Below the pieces are notes generated by a model. The model saw only the letters and a list, made by a program, of their open reading frames with translations. It was not told where the DNA came from and made no database searches. DNA of 34,920 nucleotides from contig JAICZH010000026.1 of the NCBI GenBank assembly GCA_025933775.1, positions 1-34,920 of the forward strand, read 5' to 3'. Position 1 is the first letter of the stretch. Each line of letters opens with the position of its first letter. Shown piece by piece: positions 23,191 through 32,043 of this stretch. The translations under genes and the position numbers were made by a program. The stretch comes from Chitinophagaceae bacterium. Its GTDB lineage: Bacteria; Bacteroidota; Bacteroidia; Chitinophagales; Chitinophagaceae.

Positions 23191-24230
23191 AACTCCGGAT
23201 GATTTTTATAGTAACGAATCATATCATTCAAATATCTTTCCTGTTTCGTTAAAATAAAATTTTTCATTTCTGGCGCCGGTATTCCATTTTCAATAATTAA
23301 TTCTTCATTAGTGATAACTCTGGCTTCATCCCATAAGCCTTCATCAATAAAAGATTGCAGGGTTTTCGTTCCGCCTTCAATGATGACGCTTTGTATGTTC
23401 ATCTCAAATAATGAATTTAATAACTGATGAGTAAAATTTTCCCTTTCTAATTTTATATAAACAAGATTTTCTTCAGTTGAATTTTTTATAAGATTATAAA
23501 TTATTGTTTTAGATTCGGTATTAAAAATTTTTAAAGATGGAGGCAATTTCAGTCCTTTATCAACAACAATTCGTACCGGATTTTTTCCCTCCCATAATCT
23601 TACCGTCAATAAAGGATCATCTTGTAAAGCCGTGTTCGTTCCAACTAAAATAGCAGTTTCTTCACTTCTCCATTTATGAACTAATCTGTTGGAATATTCA
23701 TTACTGATAAAAATTCTTTTATCTACGGAACCAATTTTTCCATTTGCAGATTGCGCCCATTTTAAAATAATATATGGCCTGAATTGTTGATGAAAAGTAA
23801 AAAAGCGTTTATTCAAATCATTGCATTCTTTTTCTAAAACCCCTGAAACCACCGCTACACCTGCATTCTGTAACTTTTGAATTCCTTTGCCGGCAACTTC
23901 TTTATACACATCTTTACAACCAATAATTACTTTTTTAATGTTATTTTTTATAATTAAATCTGTGCATGGTGGCGTTTTTCCATAATGAGCACAAGGCTCT
24001 AATGAAACATATAAAATACTTTTTTCAATTAAGAATTTATTTTCTTCGCTTACATTATTTATACAATTTACCTCTGCATGTGCCGCTCCATATTTTTCAT
24101 GGTAACCTTCACCAATAATTTTATTATCATAAACTAAAACCGCGCCCACCATAGGATTGGGCGCAACATTGCCTGCACCAAGCATAGCAAGCTGCACGCA
24201 ACGGCTCATATATTTTTCTTCTTCAGTCAA
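23187..24230 (-). CDS. ribD: Riboflavin biosynthesis deaminase/reductase
   Basis: The 347-residue bifunctional enzyme deaminates and then reduces the pyrimidine intermediate made from GTP in riboflavin synthesis. The N-terminal deaminase (about 1-145) has the zinc site H51-A-E53 (AAHAEVNC), C80 and C89 (LEPCAHYGKTPPC). The C-terminal reductase (about 150-347) has PYIILKWAQSANGKIG, LVGTNTALQDDPLLTVR and VIIEGGTKTL. The start is uncertain. Family alignment supports the TEEEKYMSRC stretch, which needs a TTG at 24230; the first ATG is 24209. It is divergent from prmC, 38 bp away. Confidence 0.93.
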   Translation of the reverse strand: MTEEEKYMSRCVQLAMLGAGNVAPNPMVGAVLVYDNKIIGEGYHEKYGAAHAEVNCINNVSEENKFLIEKSILYVSLEPCAHYGKTPPCTDLIIKNNIKKVIIGCKDVYKEVAGKGIQKLQNAGVAVVSGVLEKECNDLNKRFFTFHQQFRPYIILKWAQSANGKIGSVDKRIFISNEYSNRLVHKWRSEETAILVGTNTALQDDPLLTVRLWEGKNPVRIVVDKGLKLPPSLKIFNTESKTIIYNLIKNSTEENLVYIKLERENFTHQLLNSLFEMNIQSVIIEGGTKTLQSFIDEGLWDEARVITNEELIIENGIPAPEMKNFILTKQERYLNDMIRYYKNHPEL

Positions 24231-24255
24231 AATAATTATTGATTCACAAAATAAT

Positions 24256-24263
24256 TAAGTTTG
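24256..24263 (+). promoter_or_regulatory. TAAGTTTG box directly before prmC (possible leaderless start)
   Basis: An exact TAnnTTTG match ending 5 bp before the prmC ATG at 24269, so transcription may start at the codon itself. No well-spaced TTTG is seen upstream; the nearest TTG (24239-24241) is too close. Confidence 0.3.
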
Positions 24264-24268
24264 CGTTA

Positions 24269-25141
24269 ATGACAACGCAACAAGCCTATAATGATTTTTT
24301 GAATAAACTACTTACAATTTATGAAAAAAGAGAAGCTGCAAATATTGCCGATTGGATATTTGAAAATGTAACCGGCTTTAAAAGATTGGAAAGAAGCATG
24401 CAAAAAAATATTTTATTACAAAAAGATGATGAACAAAAATTAAAAAAATATTTGCAAGAACTTTTAAAACACAAGCCGGTTCAATATGTTTTGAATGAAG
24501 CATGGTTTTATAAAAGCAAATTTTTTGTAAATGAGCATGTGCTTATACCGCGCCCGGAAACAGAAGAATTAGTAGAATGGATCGTTGAGGATTTTCGATG
24601 CTCGATGTTCGATGAATATAAAGAAATTAAAATATTGGATATTGGCACAGGAAGTGGCTGCATCGCGGTTTCACTAAAGAAAGAATTACAAAATATAAAT
24701 ATGACTGCAATTGATATAAGTGAAGAAGCGTTAAAGATTGCAAAAAAAAATGCAAAGGCATTACATGCTCGAATAAATTTTTTTCAAACAGATTTTTTAA
24801 ATGAAGCCAAATGGAATTCTTTTGGTAAGTATGATATAATTGTTAGTAATCCGCCTTACATTTCTGAAGAAGAAAAAAATAGTTTAGCAAAAAATGTAAC
24901 AGCATTTGAGCCTGCAGTTGCATTGTTTGTTCCAAACAATAATGTTTTGATTTTTTATGAGAAAATTGCAAAGTTTATGCAAACACATTTACAAACTAAC
25001 GGTAACGTGTATGCGGAAATTCATGAAAATTACTCACACGAAGTACAACAAATTTTTTCTAAACATAATTTTAAAACAGAAATTAAAAAAGATATGTATG
25101 GAAAAGAAAGAATGATAAAAACAATAAGCAATGAAGGATAA
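24269..25141 (+). CDS. prmC: Release-factor glutamine methyltransferase
   Basis: The 290-residue enzyme methylates the GGQ glutamine of release factors RF1 and RF2 with SAM. An N-terminal helical domain (about 1-70) precedes the substrate-recognition segment KPVQYVLNEAWF and PRPETEELVEW. The SAM motif is ILDIGTGSGCIAVSL (122-136). The catalytic NPPY motif begins at N194 (IVSNPPYISEEE). The ATG at 24269 gives MTTQQAYNDF, a normal start; the longer frame relies on TTG. Motif copy 8 lies near the 3' end. It ends 16 bp before the convergent exbD gene. Confidence 0.94.
   Translation: MTTQQAYNDFLNKLLTIYEKREAANIADWIFENVTGFKRLERSMQKNILLQKDDEQKLKKYLQELLKHKPVQYVLNEAWFYKSKFFVNEHVLIPRPETEELVEWIVEDFRCSMFDEYKEIKILDIGTGSGCIAVSLKKELQNINMTAIDISEEALKIAKKNAKALHARINFFQTDFLNEAKWNSFGKYDIIVSNPPYISEEEKNSLAKNVTAFEPAVALFVPNNNVLIFYEKIAKFMQTHLQTNGNVYAEIHENYSHEVQQIFSKHNFKTEIKKDMYGKERMIKTISNEG
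24996..25015 (-). repeat. Dispersed 20-bp motif, copy 8
   Basis: The minus strand reads CGCATACACGTTACCGTTAG within prmC (plus strand codes TNGNVYA). The left decamer is the reverse complement of that in the copy at 23171. See the findings. Confidence 0.55.
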
Positions 25142-25157
25142 TCAAATAGTGAATAAC

Positions 25158-25559
25158 TTATTTAGAACGCACCGATGCAGATGTAGTAGCGCCCAGCTTT
25201 TTAGCCACTTCCATTACTCTTACAATATCGCCCCAGTTTACCAGTGAATCAGCATTTATAACAACTGCAGGTTTGGTACTGTCTCCCACACGAAGTTGTC
25301 TTTTCAATGAAGATTCGAGTGAATCAAAAATTATTTTTTGTTGGCCCACAAAAATGTCACGGTTCTTATTAATGCTCACAATTACGCTTTGCTTTGCTTT
25401 GGTTTCGCTGGTAGCGCGGGGATTATTCATTTTAATAACATTCGGGTTTGCCAATGTTGAAATGATCAAAAAGAAAAACATAAGTATAAATAAAATATCA
25501 TTCAACGGGCCTGTATCCAGTTCAGTATCTTCAGGTTTAAATCTTTTTCTTATGCTCAT
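25158..25559 (-). CDS. exbD: ExbD/TolR-type biopolymer transport protein
   Basis: The 133-residue protein has a short cytoplasmic head, one membrane helix (about 20-40) and a periplasmic domain. D21 in LNDILFILMFFFL is the conserved proton-path aspartate. The periplasmic part shows SVIVSINKNRDIFVGQQ and VVINADSLVNWGDIVRVMEVAKKLG. With ExbB it converts proton-motive force into movement of TonB or TolA-like partners, energising transporters such as the SusC porter at 11386. It lies 25 bp downstream of exbB. No second exbD or tonB follows, unlike many Bacteroidota loci. Confidence 0.9.
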   Translation of the reverse strand: MSIRKRFKPEDTELDTGPLNDILFILMFFFLIISTLANPNVIKMNNPRATSETKAKQSVIVSINKNRDIFVGQQKIIFDSLESSLKRQLRVGDSTKPAVVINADSLVNWGDIVRVMEVAKKLGATTSASVRSK

Positions 25560-25584
25560 GCTAATAGGAATAATCAGAAATTAA

Positions 25585-26259
25585 TTATCTCGTTGGTTCC
25601 TGCAAAATGTCAGTAAATTCGGCAGTGGCAATTTCCATTTTATTTTCTATACGGGTTATTTGTGCTGCAAGGTAACTGTGGCCTATGTATGCCAATATAC
25701 CAATAATCAATCCTGTTGCAGAAGTAATCATTTTAATATAAATACCATCAGCAATGGTGTTGGGTGTATATTCTGTACTGGCGGCAATACCTTTAAACAA
25801 TGCAAGCATACCGATAATGGTTCCCAAAAAACCAAATAACGGAGCAATGCGGGCAACGATAGAAATGATAGAAAGGTTTCTTTCGAGCTTATACAACTCA
25901 AGCGCACCCACGTTTTCCATGCTTTTTTCTATCGCATCCATCGGCTTGCCGATACGTTGTATTCCTTTATCAATTATTTGCGCAACAGGGTTATCATTAT
26001 TTTTGGAAAAACTTCTTGCAGCAGCCACATTGCCTGTAACAATATGATCGCGGATGATGCGCATAAAATTATCATCAATCTTGGAAGCTTTTTTTATGGC
26101 GATTAATCTTTCAAAAAAGAAATACAGAGCCGCAACAAATAAAACGCCAAGTGGAATCATAATGACGCCGCCGCTTACTAATACTTCCCATAAGTTTTGG
26201 GTTTTAGGAGCAGCATGGGTTAAGCCGCTTGAATCAATTTGCAAAAAAAATAAATCCAT
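25585..26259 (-). CDS. exbB: ExbB/TolQ/MotA-family proton channel protein
   Basis: The 224-residue protein has three membrane helices at about 28-50 (GGVIMIPLGVLFVAALYFFF), 130-153 (IAPLFGFLGTIIGMLALF) and 172-195 (ITSATGLIIGILAYIGHSYL). The cytoplasmic stretch between helices 1 and 2 contains MDAIEKSMENVGALELYKLERNL-type family sequence. It forms the pentameric stator with ExbD. Homologues TolQ and MotA are possible readings; the Bacteroidota context and exbD neighbour favour ExbB. A CAAATGTA element (TACATTTG on the minus strand) lies 18 bp upstream at 26277-26284. Confidence 0.9.
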   Translation of the reverse strand: MDLFFLQIDSSGLTHAAPKTQNLWEVLVSGGVIMIPLGVLFVAALYFFFERLIAIKKASKIDDNFMRIIRDHIVTGNVAAARSFSKNNDNPVAQIIDKGIQRIGKPMDAIEKSMENVGALELYKLERNLSIISIVARIAPLFGFLGTIIGMLALFKGIAASTEYTPNTIADGIYIKMITSATGLIIGILAYIGHSYLAAQITRIENKMEIATAEFTDILQEPTR

Positions 26260-26384
26260 TTAATTAGGTTTGATGACAAATGTAAAAAGTAATTCCATAA
26301 ATGTATTGCAGAGAAAACACGTGTGATAAACTTTAACTTAAATGTTAAAACATTTTAATCGAAAATATTTATTAATGCTTCGTT

Positions 26385-26807
26385 TTAAATTAAAAACTGG
26401 TTAATATATTGCAAAGGATGATAAACCGGAAGCTTTGATGAAATAAAATCAAAATAATTATTTGTAATAATGAGATTAACCCGGCTATCTAAAGCAGAAT
26501 AATATTGCAAGGCATCTTCCAAATCTTTAAATCGGGAAGTTTTTACTTTTTCCATTATTACATTATCTTCTCTTGTAAAATTAAACTCAGAAAAAAAACC
26601 AATTATTTCCTGATTTAAAAGTTGCTTATTCTTTATTATTTTATTTAAAAAATAATAGGTGATTGCAAAAGTAGTTGGAGAACAATAAAAGGTATCCTTA
26701 TTTTTTTTAAGTCTGCTGAAAAGGTATTTAGTTGGTTTATTTAAATTATTGTCAGCATGAAGTAAATCAATTATAATATTTGTATCAAAAAATATCTTTT
26801 TTGGCAT
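26385..26807 (-). CDS. PIN-domain toxin (VapC-like ribonuclease)
   Basis: The 140-residue protein has a PIN fold. The first acidic residue is D8 (IFFDTNIIIDLL), the central pair lies in FKDLEDALQYYSA (D98), and the last element is LIITNNYFDF, where relatives usually have ITRNxxDF. The usual second-strand Glu is not obvious (TTFAITYYFL), as in other Bacteroidota members of this group. Such proteins cleave RNA, often tRNA, when not bound by antitoxin. The gene starts 3 bp after the DUF6364 antitoxin stop. Confidence 0.82.
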   Translation of the reverse strand: MPKKIFFDTNIIIDLLHADNNLNKPTKYLFSRLKKNKDTFYCSPTTFAITYYFLNKIIKNKQLLNQEIIGFFSEFNFTREDNVIMEKVKTSRFKDLEDALQYYSALDSRVNLIITNNYFDFISSKLPVYHPLQYINQFLI

Positions 26808-26810
26808 TAA

Positions 26811-27035
26811 TCAAAAAATTGATTTTACATCTACATTTTTACCAGAGCTAACCATTCCTCCGAATCTTTTTACAAAAGGATGTAACTCTTCCTCTTTCAA
26901 TTTTTTATTAATCCGCTGCAACAAATCAAGATATTCATCCATCATTTTTGACATACTGGTTCCTCTCCTTTTTGCCTCTTTCTTTGCATAATTTATATTT
27001 TTACTTTTCAAAAGCAATGTTATTTTCTGCGTCAT
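26811..27035 (-). CDS. DUF6364-type antitoxin, ribbon-helix-helix-like
   Basis: The 74-residue protein has an N-terminal ribbon-helix-helix-like segment (KITLLLKSKNINYAKKEAKR, then GTSMSKMMDEYL). A charged C-terminal tail contains HPFVKRFGGMV, the kind of segment that wraps a PIN toxin. It precedes the toxin gene by 3 bp, giving a classic type II pair. A dyad centred on its promoter box at 27054-27065 could be the autoregulatory operator. Confidence 0.78.
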   Translation of the reverse strand: MTQKITLLLKSKNINYAKKEAKRRGTSMSKMMDEYLDLLQRINKKLKEEELHPFVKRFGGMVSSGKNVDVKSIF

Positions 27036-27053
27036 TTCAAAAATAATTTAGTC

Positions 27054-27065
27054 GTACAAATGTAC
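27054..27065 (-). promoter_or_regulatory. Promoter box and dyad operator of the PIN/DUF6364 pair
   Basis: GTACA-AA-TGTAC is a 5-bp inverted repeat centred on a minus-strand TACATTTG box (27064-27057), 21 bp before the antitoxin ATG. The overlap of dyad and -7 box fits autorepression by the antitoxin complex. A second TAnnTTTG-like box (27045-27038) lies closer but leaves almost no leader. Confidence 0.45.
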
Positions 27066-27131
27066 TAAAATATACGAATTAAAATAATTAGGAATCGATG
27101 GTTTTATTTTGATATTTCCATACGGATGTTA

Positions 27132-28382
27132 TCAACTTTTTTCTTCCCATATCATGCACAAATGCACAATCGTTTCTGCCGCTTTTGCCATGTCTTTTAC
27201 ACCTATCCATTCCAGTTTTGAATGAATGCATTGCATGCCTGTAAAAATATTCGGGCACGGTAATCCCATAAAACTTAACTTGCTCCCATCAGTTCCACCG
27301 CGTATGCTTTCTGTTGCAACATCAAGCCCGGCACGGTTTATAGCTTCTGCGGCATAAGCAACTACCTTGGGATTTTGATCCAAAATCTGTTTCATATTAC
27401 GATATTGTTCTGTAACAACAAATTCAATCGAAGCGCCCAAATAATGGCTTATTACTTCTTCAGCAATATTTTTTAATCGCTGTTCATGTTTTTTTAAAAC
27501 ATCGGTATCAAAATCTCTTACAATAAATTCAATCGTTGCTTTTTCCGCAATTCCTTCGAGCCGAACAGGATGTACAAAGCCTTCTTTTTTTTCTGTTGCT
27601 TCTGGCGCCCATTCATTGATGGGTAGTGCATGAAGAATTTCTGCGGCAACTTTTAATGCATTCACTAATTTATTTTTTGCATAACCCGGATGAGCAATTA
27701 CGCCATTAATAATTATAGTTGCCCCGTCGGCGCTGAAAGTTTCATCTTCAAGAGAGCCGGCTTCTCCGCCATCCAAGGTATAGCCAAAATCGGCGCCCAA
27801 TTTTTTTATATCAAGTTTCGCAGTTCCTTTGCCGACTTCTTCATCGGGTGTAAATAAAATTTTTATATCGCCATGTTTTATCGAAGGATTTTTCATGATA
27901 AAATATGCAGCCTGCATGATAGCAGCAATGCCACTTTTATCATCAGCGCCCAATAAAGTTTTTCCGCTTGCAGTAATAATATCTTCATTAATGTGATTGT
28001 GCAAATATGGATGGGCAACTGCTGATAAAACCTGGCTGGTATCATCGGGCAACACAATTTCTTCACCATCATAATTTTTATGAAGAATAGGTTTTACATC
28101 CGTTCCGCTGCAATCTGGCGCGGTATCTACATGGCTGCAAAAGCAAATAACCGGAATATTTTTCTTTATTGAATTAGATGAAATTTTCGCATACACGTAA
28201 CCGTTAGTATCCATTTCAACATCAGTAAGTCCCATTGCTTTTAATTCTTCAACCAAAAGCCGGCTCAAGTTTTTCTGTTTTTCTGTTGAAGGATAGGTTT
28301 TGCTTTGCGGATCGCTTTGGGTATCCATTTTTACATAACGCATGAAACGATTTGCAATCGCCCGTTTATTTATTTCAATCAT
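27132..28382 (-). CDS. pepT: Peptidase T (tripeptide aminopeptidase)
   Basis: The 416-residue cytosolic M20 metallopeptidase removes the N-terminal residue from tripeptides using two zinc ions. Metal and catalytic motifs are visible: FCSHVDTAPD, LLGADDKSGIAA, FTPDEEVGKGT, TLDGGEAGS, and near the C terminus RGGTDGSKLSFMGLPCPNIF. The lid domain (about 210-320) lies between. Length matches the family (about 405-415). Motif copy 9 is inside the gene, coding TNGYVYA. An 8-bp tandem repeat separates it from the YkgJ gene upstream on the same strand. Confidence 0.95.
   Translation of the reverse strand: MIEINKRAIANRFMRYVKMDTQSDPQSKTYPSTEKQKNLSRLLVEELKAMGLTDVEMDTNGYVYAKISSNSIKKNIPVICFCSHVDTAPDCSGTDVKPILHKNYDGEEIVLPDDTSQVLSAVAHPYLHNHINEDIITASGKTLLGADDKSGIAAIMQAAYFIMKNPSIKHGDIKILFTPDEEVGKGTAKLDIKKLGADFGYTLDGGEAGSLEDETFSADGATIIINGVIAHPGYAKNKLVNALKVAAEILHALPINEWAPEATEKKEGFVHPVRLEGIAEKATIEFIVRDFDTDVLKKHEQRLKNIAEEVISHYLGASIEFVVTEQYRNMKQILDQNPKVVAYAAEAINRAGLDVATESIRGGTDGSKLSFMGLPCPNIFTGMQCIHSKLEWIGVKDMAKAAETIVHLCMIWEEKS
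28188..28207 (+). repeat. Dispersed 20-bp motif, copy 9
   Basis: Reads CGCATACACGTAACCGTTAG within pepT. One base differs from copy 8. See the findings. Confidence 0.55.
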
Positions 28383-28412
28383 TTTAATTGCATAAAGATT
28401 TTAGAATATAAA

Positions 28413-28444
28413 ATTAGCTAATTAGCTAATTAGCTGATTAGCTA
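28413..28444. repeat. Four tandem copies of ATTAGCTA
   Basis: The octamer ATTAGCTA repeats at 28413, 28421, 28429 (ending G) and 28437. The array is highly palindromic (TAATTAGCTAATTA), can form several registers of AT hairpin, and lies between the YkgJ and pepT genes. Confidence 0.65.
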
Positions 28445-28445
28445 A

Positions 28446-28922
28446 TTAATCAGACAGTTTTTCCAAAACATAATAAACGATCGGGCAAAAGGTGGAATTT
28501 TTTAAAGTGATTGCAGGTCGTTTTAATAATACATCTTCATCAGTATAAGGAAACCGATGGCAGTCGGATGGGCGGTTTTCATAAATAGTACAATAATTAT
28601 CTTTTCCTAAAAATGGGCATGGAATATTCTTCGTTACATAATCGCCATCTTCATCAAGTCGTAAATAAGTTTCTATAAATTCACTTTCTTTCATTTTTAA
28701 ATGTTTGGAAATTCTTTTAATATCAGGAGTTTTAAAACGGGGCGAATAATTTTTGCAGCAGTTGGCGCATTGCAGGCAATTAATTTTTTCAAAAGCCTCC
28801 TCATGCAGGGCAGGCAAGGCTTTAAGAACTTTATTTTTATTTATTTTTTTTAAAAAAGTTTTATATTTCTTTTGTTTTTGCGCAGATTTCTTCTCCCAAT
28901 TTTGCAACACATCATCTTTCAT
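28446..28922 (-). CDS. YkgJ-family cysteine-cluster protein, second copy
   Basis: The 158-residue protein has the CxxCxxCC cluster (C49, C52, C55, C56; CLQCANCCKNYSP), then CPFLGKDNYCTIYENRPSDCHRFP. The final FCPIVYYVLEKL resembles the tail of the paralogue at 6273. The N-terminal 40 residues are lysine-rich. The frame is open 70 codons further upstream, but that part overlaps the gcvP start and is not conserved; the ATG at 28922 gives the normal family length. Probable metal-binding protein, reaction unknown. Confidence 0.82.
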   Translation of the reverse strand: MKDDVLQNWEKKSAQKQKKYKTFLKKINKNKVLKALPALHEEAFEKINCLQCANCCKNYSPRFKTPDIKRISKHLKMKESEFIETYLRLDEDGDYVTKNIPCPFLGKDNYCTIYENRPSDCHRFPYTDEDVLLKRPAITLKNSTFCPIVYYVLEKLSD

Positions 28923-28985
28923 TTTGTAAATATACACATCAACACATGTTGTAATTTCAATATTATTTTTCTCCCTTTTACCTCG

Positions 28986-28993
28986 TAACTTTG
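28986..28993 (+). promoter_or_regulatory. Candidate -7 box of gcvP
   Basis: TAACTTTG matches TAnnTTTG and lies 69 bp before the gcvP ATG in the divergent gap. No TTTG is found at the expected distance upstream. Confidence 0.3.
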
Positions 28994-29062
28994 CGCCTTC
29001 CTTTTTTACACTTAAATAAGAAATGCGAATGAAAAAGCATTTCATTTGAAAAATACAGAAAT

Positions 29063-31930
29063 ATGAATCTTTTTGAAAAACAATCTTCTGAATTTGCTGC
29101 CAGGCACATAGGCCCGAATGAAACTGAAACAAAGGAAATGTTGAAAGAAATTGGAGTTGATGCCATCGAACAACTTATTGATAAAACAATTCCTTCCGGA
29201 ATAAGATTACAACACGAATTAAAATTACCGCAGGCTGTAAGCGAATTTGAATATTTAAATGAATTAAAAAAAATTGCTGCCCAAAATAAAATTTATAAAT
29301 CGTACATCGGGCAGGGATATTATGATACCATTGTGCCGAGCCCAATCTTAAGAAATCTTTTTGAAAACCCCGGATGGTACACACAATACACGCCTTACCA
29401 GGCCGAGATTGCACAAGGCAGATTGGAAAGTCTTTTAAATTTTCAAACGATGGTCAGCGATCTTGCTGCATTGCCTATTGCCAATGCAAGCCTTTTGGAT
29501 GAAGGAACTGCAGCAGCAGAAGCAATGACAATGATCTTTAATCATAAAAATAAAGATCATGATCACATTACTTCGCCGAAATTTTTTGCTGATAAAAAAA
29601 TATTTGAACAAACAAAAAATATTTTAATAACAAGAGCAAAACCGGTAGGAATAGAAATTGTTTTTGGAGATTATGACACGATACAATTAGATGAATCTTT
29701 TTTTGGAGCCATAGTTCAATATCCAAACAGTGAAGGAAACATTGAAGATTATCGCAACTTTATAAATGAAGTTCATAACGTGCATGCATACACGATAATG
29801 GCTACAGATTTGTTAGCGCTTACTTTATTAACGCCACCGGGCGAACTCGGCGCTGACGTTGCTGTTGGCTCGTCGCAAAGATTTGGTGTGCCTATGGGAT
29901 ATGGCGGCCCCCATGCTGCTTTTTTTGCAACAAAAGAAGAATTTAAAAGAAATATTCCGGGAAGAATTATCGGTGTGAGTGTGGATGCGCAAGGCAATCG
30001 TGCTCTTCGCATGGCTTTGCAAACAAGAGAACAACATATTCGCCGGGAGAAAGCGACTTCCAACATTTGCACTGCGCAAGCATTGCTGGCAAACATGGCT
30101 GCGATGTATGCAGTATATCACGGAAGTAACGGACTAACGGAGACGGCTAAACGCATTTCATTGCTTACACAAACATTGGCAATAGAATTAGAAGATGAAG
30201 GGTTTGAATTACAAAACAAAAATTATTTTGATACACTTACTTTTAAAATTAATAATTCAAAAAAAGTAAAAGAGATTTCTGATAAATATCGAATGAATTT
30301 TTACTATCCTGATGAAAATATGGTTACTATTTCATTGGATGAAACAACTACAAAAAATGATGTGCTGAATATCATCAGCGTTTTTGCTTCTTCAATGGAT
30401 GTTGACACTTCTTCCGCAACTTTCGATAATGAAGCGCTGTTAGATAATATTCCTGCATCACTTACAAGAACTACACAATTTTTAACGCATCCTGTATTTA
30501 ATACCTATCACAGCGAAACAGAGATTATGCGTTATATGAAATTATTAGAGAATAAAGATCTTTCGCTTACTCATTCAATGATACCGCTTGGTTCTTGCAC
30601 GATGAAGTTGAATGCAGCAACAGAATTAATTCCCGTAAGCTGGCCGGAGTTTAGTAAAATTCATCCTTTTGCTCCATCTGATCAAACTAACGGTTACGCA
30701 TATACGATAAATGAATTGGAAAAATTTTTAAGTATTATAACAGGATTTGCCGCATGCAGCTTGCAGCCTAATAGTGGTGCCCAGGGCGAGTTCGCGGGCT
30801 TACTTGGCATACATCAATATCATGAAAGCAGAAATGATAGGCATCGCAATGTTATATTAATTCCGGTTTCAGCACATGGAACCAATCCTGCTTCTGCTGT
30901 GATGGCAGGCTTTAAAGTGGTGGTTACAAAATGTGATGATGCAGGAAATATTGATATGAATGATTTAAAAATGCAGGCACAAAAATATAAAGATTCACTT
31001 GCGGGATTAATGGTTACGTATCCTTCAACACATGGCGTATTTGAAGAAACGATAAAAGAAATTTGTAAAATTATTCATGATAATGGCGGACTCGTTTATA
31101 TGGATGGAGCCAACATGAATGCGCAGGTTGGGCTTACATCGCCTGGAAACATTGGCGCCGACGTTTGTCATTTAAATTTACATAAAACCTTTGCAATACC
31201 GCATGGCGGCGGCGGCCCGGGCATGGGACCCATTTGCGTAAATGAAAAATTGATCCCTTTTTTAGCGGGAAAAAATGGAAAGAATTCTGTAAGCGCAGCG
31301 CCCTATGGCTCCGCAAGTATTTTACTAATTAGTTATGCTTATATAAAATTACTGGGGCAAGCCGGCATAAAAAAAGCTACTGAATATGCGATACTCAATG
31401 CCAATTATATGAAGGCGAGATTAAAAAAATATTTTAAAATTTTATATACGGGCAAACAAGGAACGTGCGCACACGAATTTATTGTTGACCTTCGGCCTTT
31501 TAAAAATTCAGCAGCTATTGAAGCGGAAGATGTGGCTAAAAGGCTTATGGATTATGGCCTTCATGCGCCTACACTAAGTTTTCCTGTAGCAGGAACCATT
31601 ATGATTGAGCCAACTGAAAGCGAAAGTAAAGCGGAGCTTGACAGGTTTTGTGATGCATTAATTAATATTTATGAAGAAATAAAAGAAATTGAAAATGGCA
31701 GCGCTGATAAGAAAGACAATGTTTTAAAAAATGCGCCGCATACTTTATCTGTTATTACTGCCGATGAATGGAACCATGCATACAGCCGAAGCAAAGCAGC
31801 TTTCCCATTGAATTATTTAAAACAAAATAAATTCTGGCCAAGTGTAAGCCGGGTAAATAATACGTATGGCGATAGAAATTTAATTTGTACTTGCGAGCCC
31901 TTGGAGAGTTATATGGAAATGGAAGCTTAA
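29063..31930 (+). CDS. gcvP: Glycine dehydrogenase (decarboxylating), P protein
   Basis: The 955-residue single-chain P protein of the glycine cleavage system decarboxylates glycine and passes the aminomethyl group to lipoylated GcvH. It is a fusion of the two halves seen as separate subunits in other bacteria. The N half has FAARHIGPNETE and YTPYQAEIAQGRLE; the C half has THSMIPLGSCTMKLN and GANMNAQVGLTSPG. The PLP-binding Lys is K708 in NLHKTFAIPHGGGGPG. gcvT and gcvH are not in the window. Motif copy 10 lies within it, coding TNGYAYT at a conserved position. Confidence 0.97.
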   Translation: MNLFEKQSSEFAARHIGPNETETKEMLKEIGVDAIEQLIDKTIPSGIRLQHELKLPQAVSEFEYLNELKKIAAQNKIYKSYIGQGYYDTIVPSPILRNLFENPGWYTQYTPYQAEIAQGRLESLLNFQTMVSDLAALPIANASLLDEGTAAAEAMTMIFNHKNKDHDHITSPKFFADKKIFEQTKNILITRAKPVGIEIVFGDYDTIQLDESFFGAIVQYPNSEGNIEDYRNFINEVHNVHAYTIMATDLLALTLLTPPGELGADVAVGSSQRFGVPMGYGGPHAAFFATKEEFKRNIPGRIIGVSVDAQGNRALRMALQTREQHIRREKATSNICTAQALLANMAAMYAVYHGSNGLTETAKRISLLTQTLAIELEDEGFELQNKNYFDTLTFKINNSKKVKEISDKYRMNFYYPDENMVTISLDETTTKNDVLNIISVFASSMDVDTSSATFDNEALLDNIPASLTRTTQFLTHPVFNTYHSETEIMRYMKLLENKDLSLTHSMIPLGSCTMKLNAATELIPVSWPEFSKIHPFAPSDQTNGYAYTINELEKFLSIITGFAACSLQPNSGAQGEFAGLLGIHQYHESRNDRHRNVILIPVSAHGTNPASAVMAGFKVVVTKCDDAGNIDMNDLKMQAQKYKDSLAGLMVTYPSTHGVFEETIKEICKIIHDNGGLVYMDGANMNAQVGLTSPGNIGADVCHLNLHKTFAIPHGGGGPGMGPICVNEKLIPFLAGKNGKNSVSAAPYGSASILLISYAYIKLLGQAGIKKATEYAILNANYMKARLKKYFKILYTGKQGTCAHEFIVDLRPFKNSAAIEAEDVAKRLMDYGLHAPTLSFPVAGTIMIEPTESESKAELDRFCDALINIYEEIKEIENGSADKKDNVLKNAPHTLSVITADEWNHAYSRSKAAFPLNYLKQNKFWPSVSRVNNTYGDRNLICTCEPLESYMEMEA
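30687..30706 (-). repeat. Dispersed 20-bp motif, copy 10
   Basis: The minus strand reads CGTATATGCGTAACCGTTAG within gcvP. It fits the degenerate consensus at every position. See the findings. Confidence 0.55.
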
Positions 31931-32043
31931 AGTTTTTTATAAATTGTTTTATTGGTATAGCTTCTTTCCCATTAATTCCTAATGATAATTTTACATTTTA
32001 TCTTTTTACAACTTTCTTTCTCTACACTTGTTTATTTTAAAAC

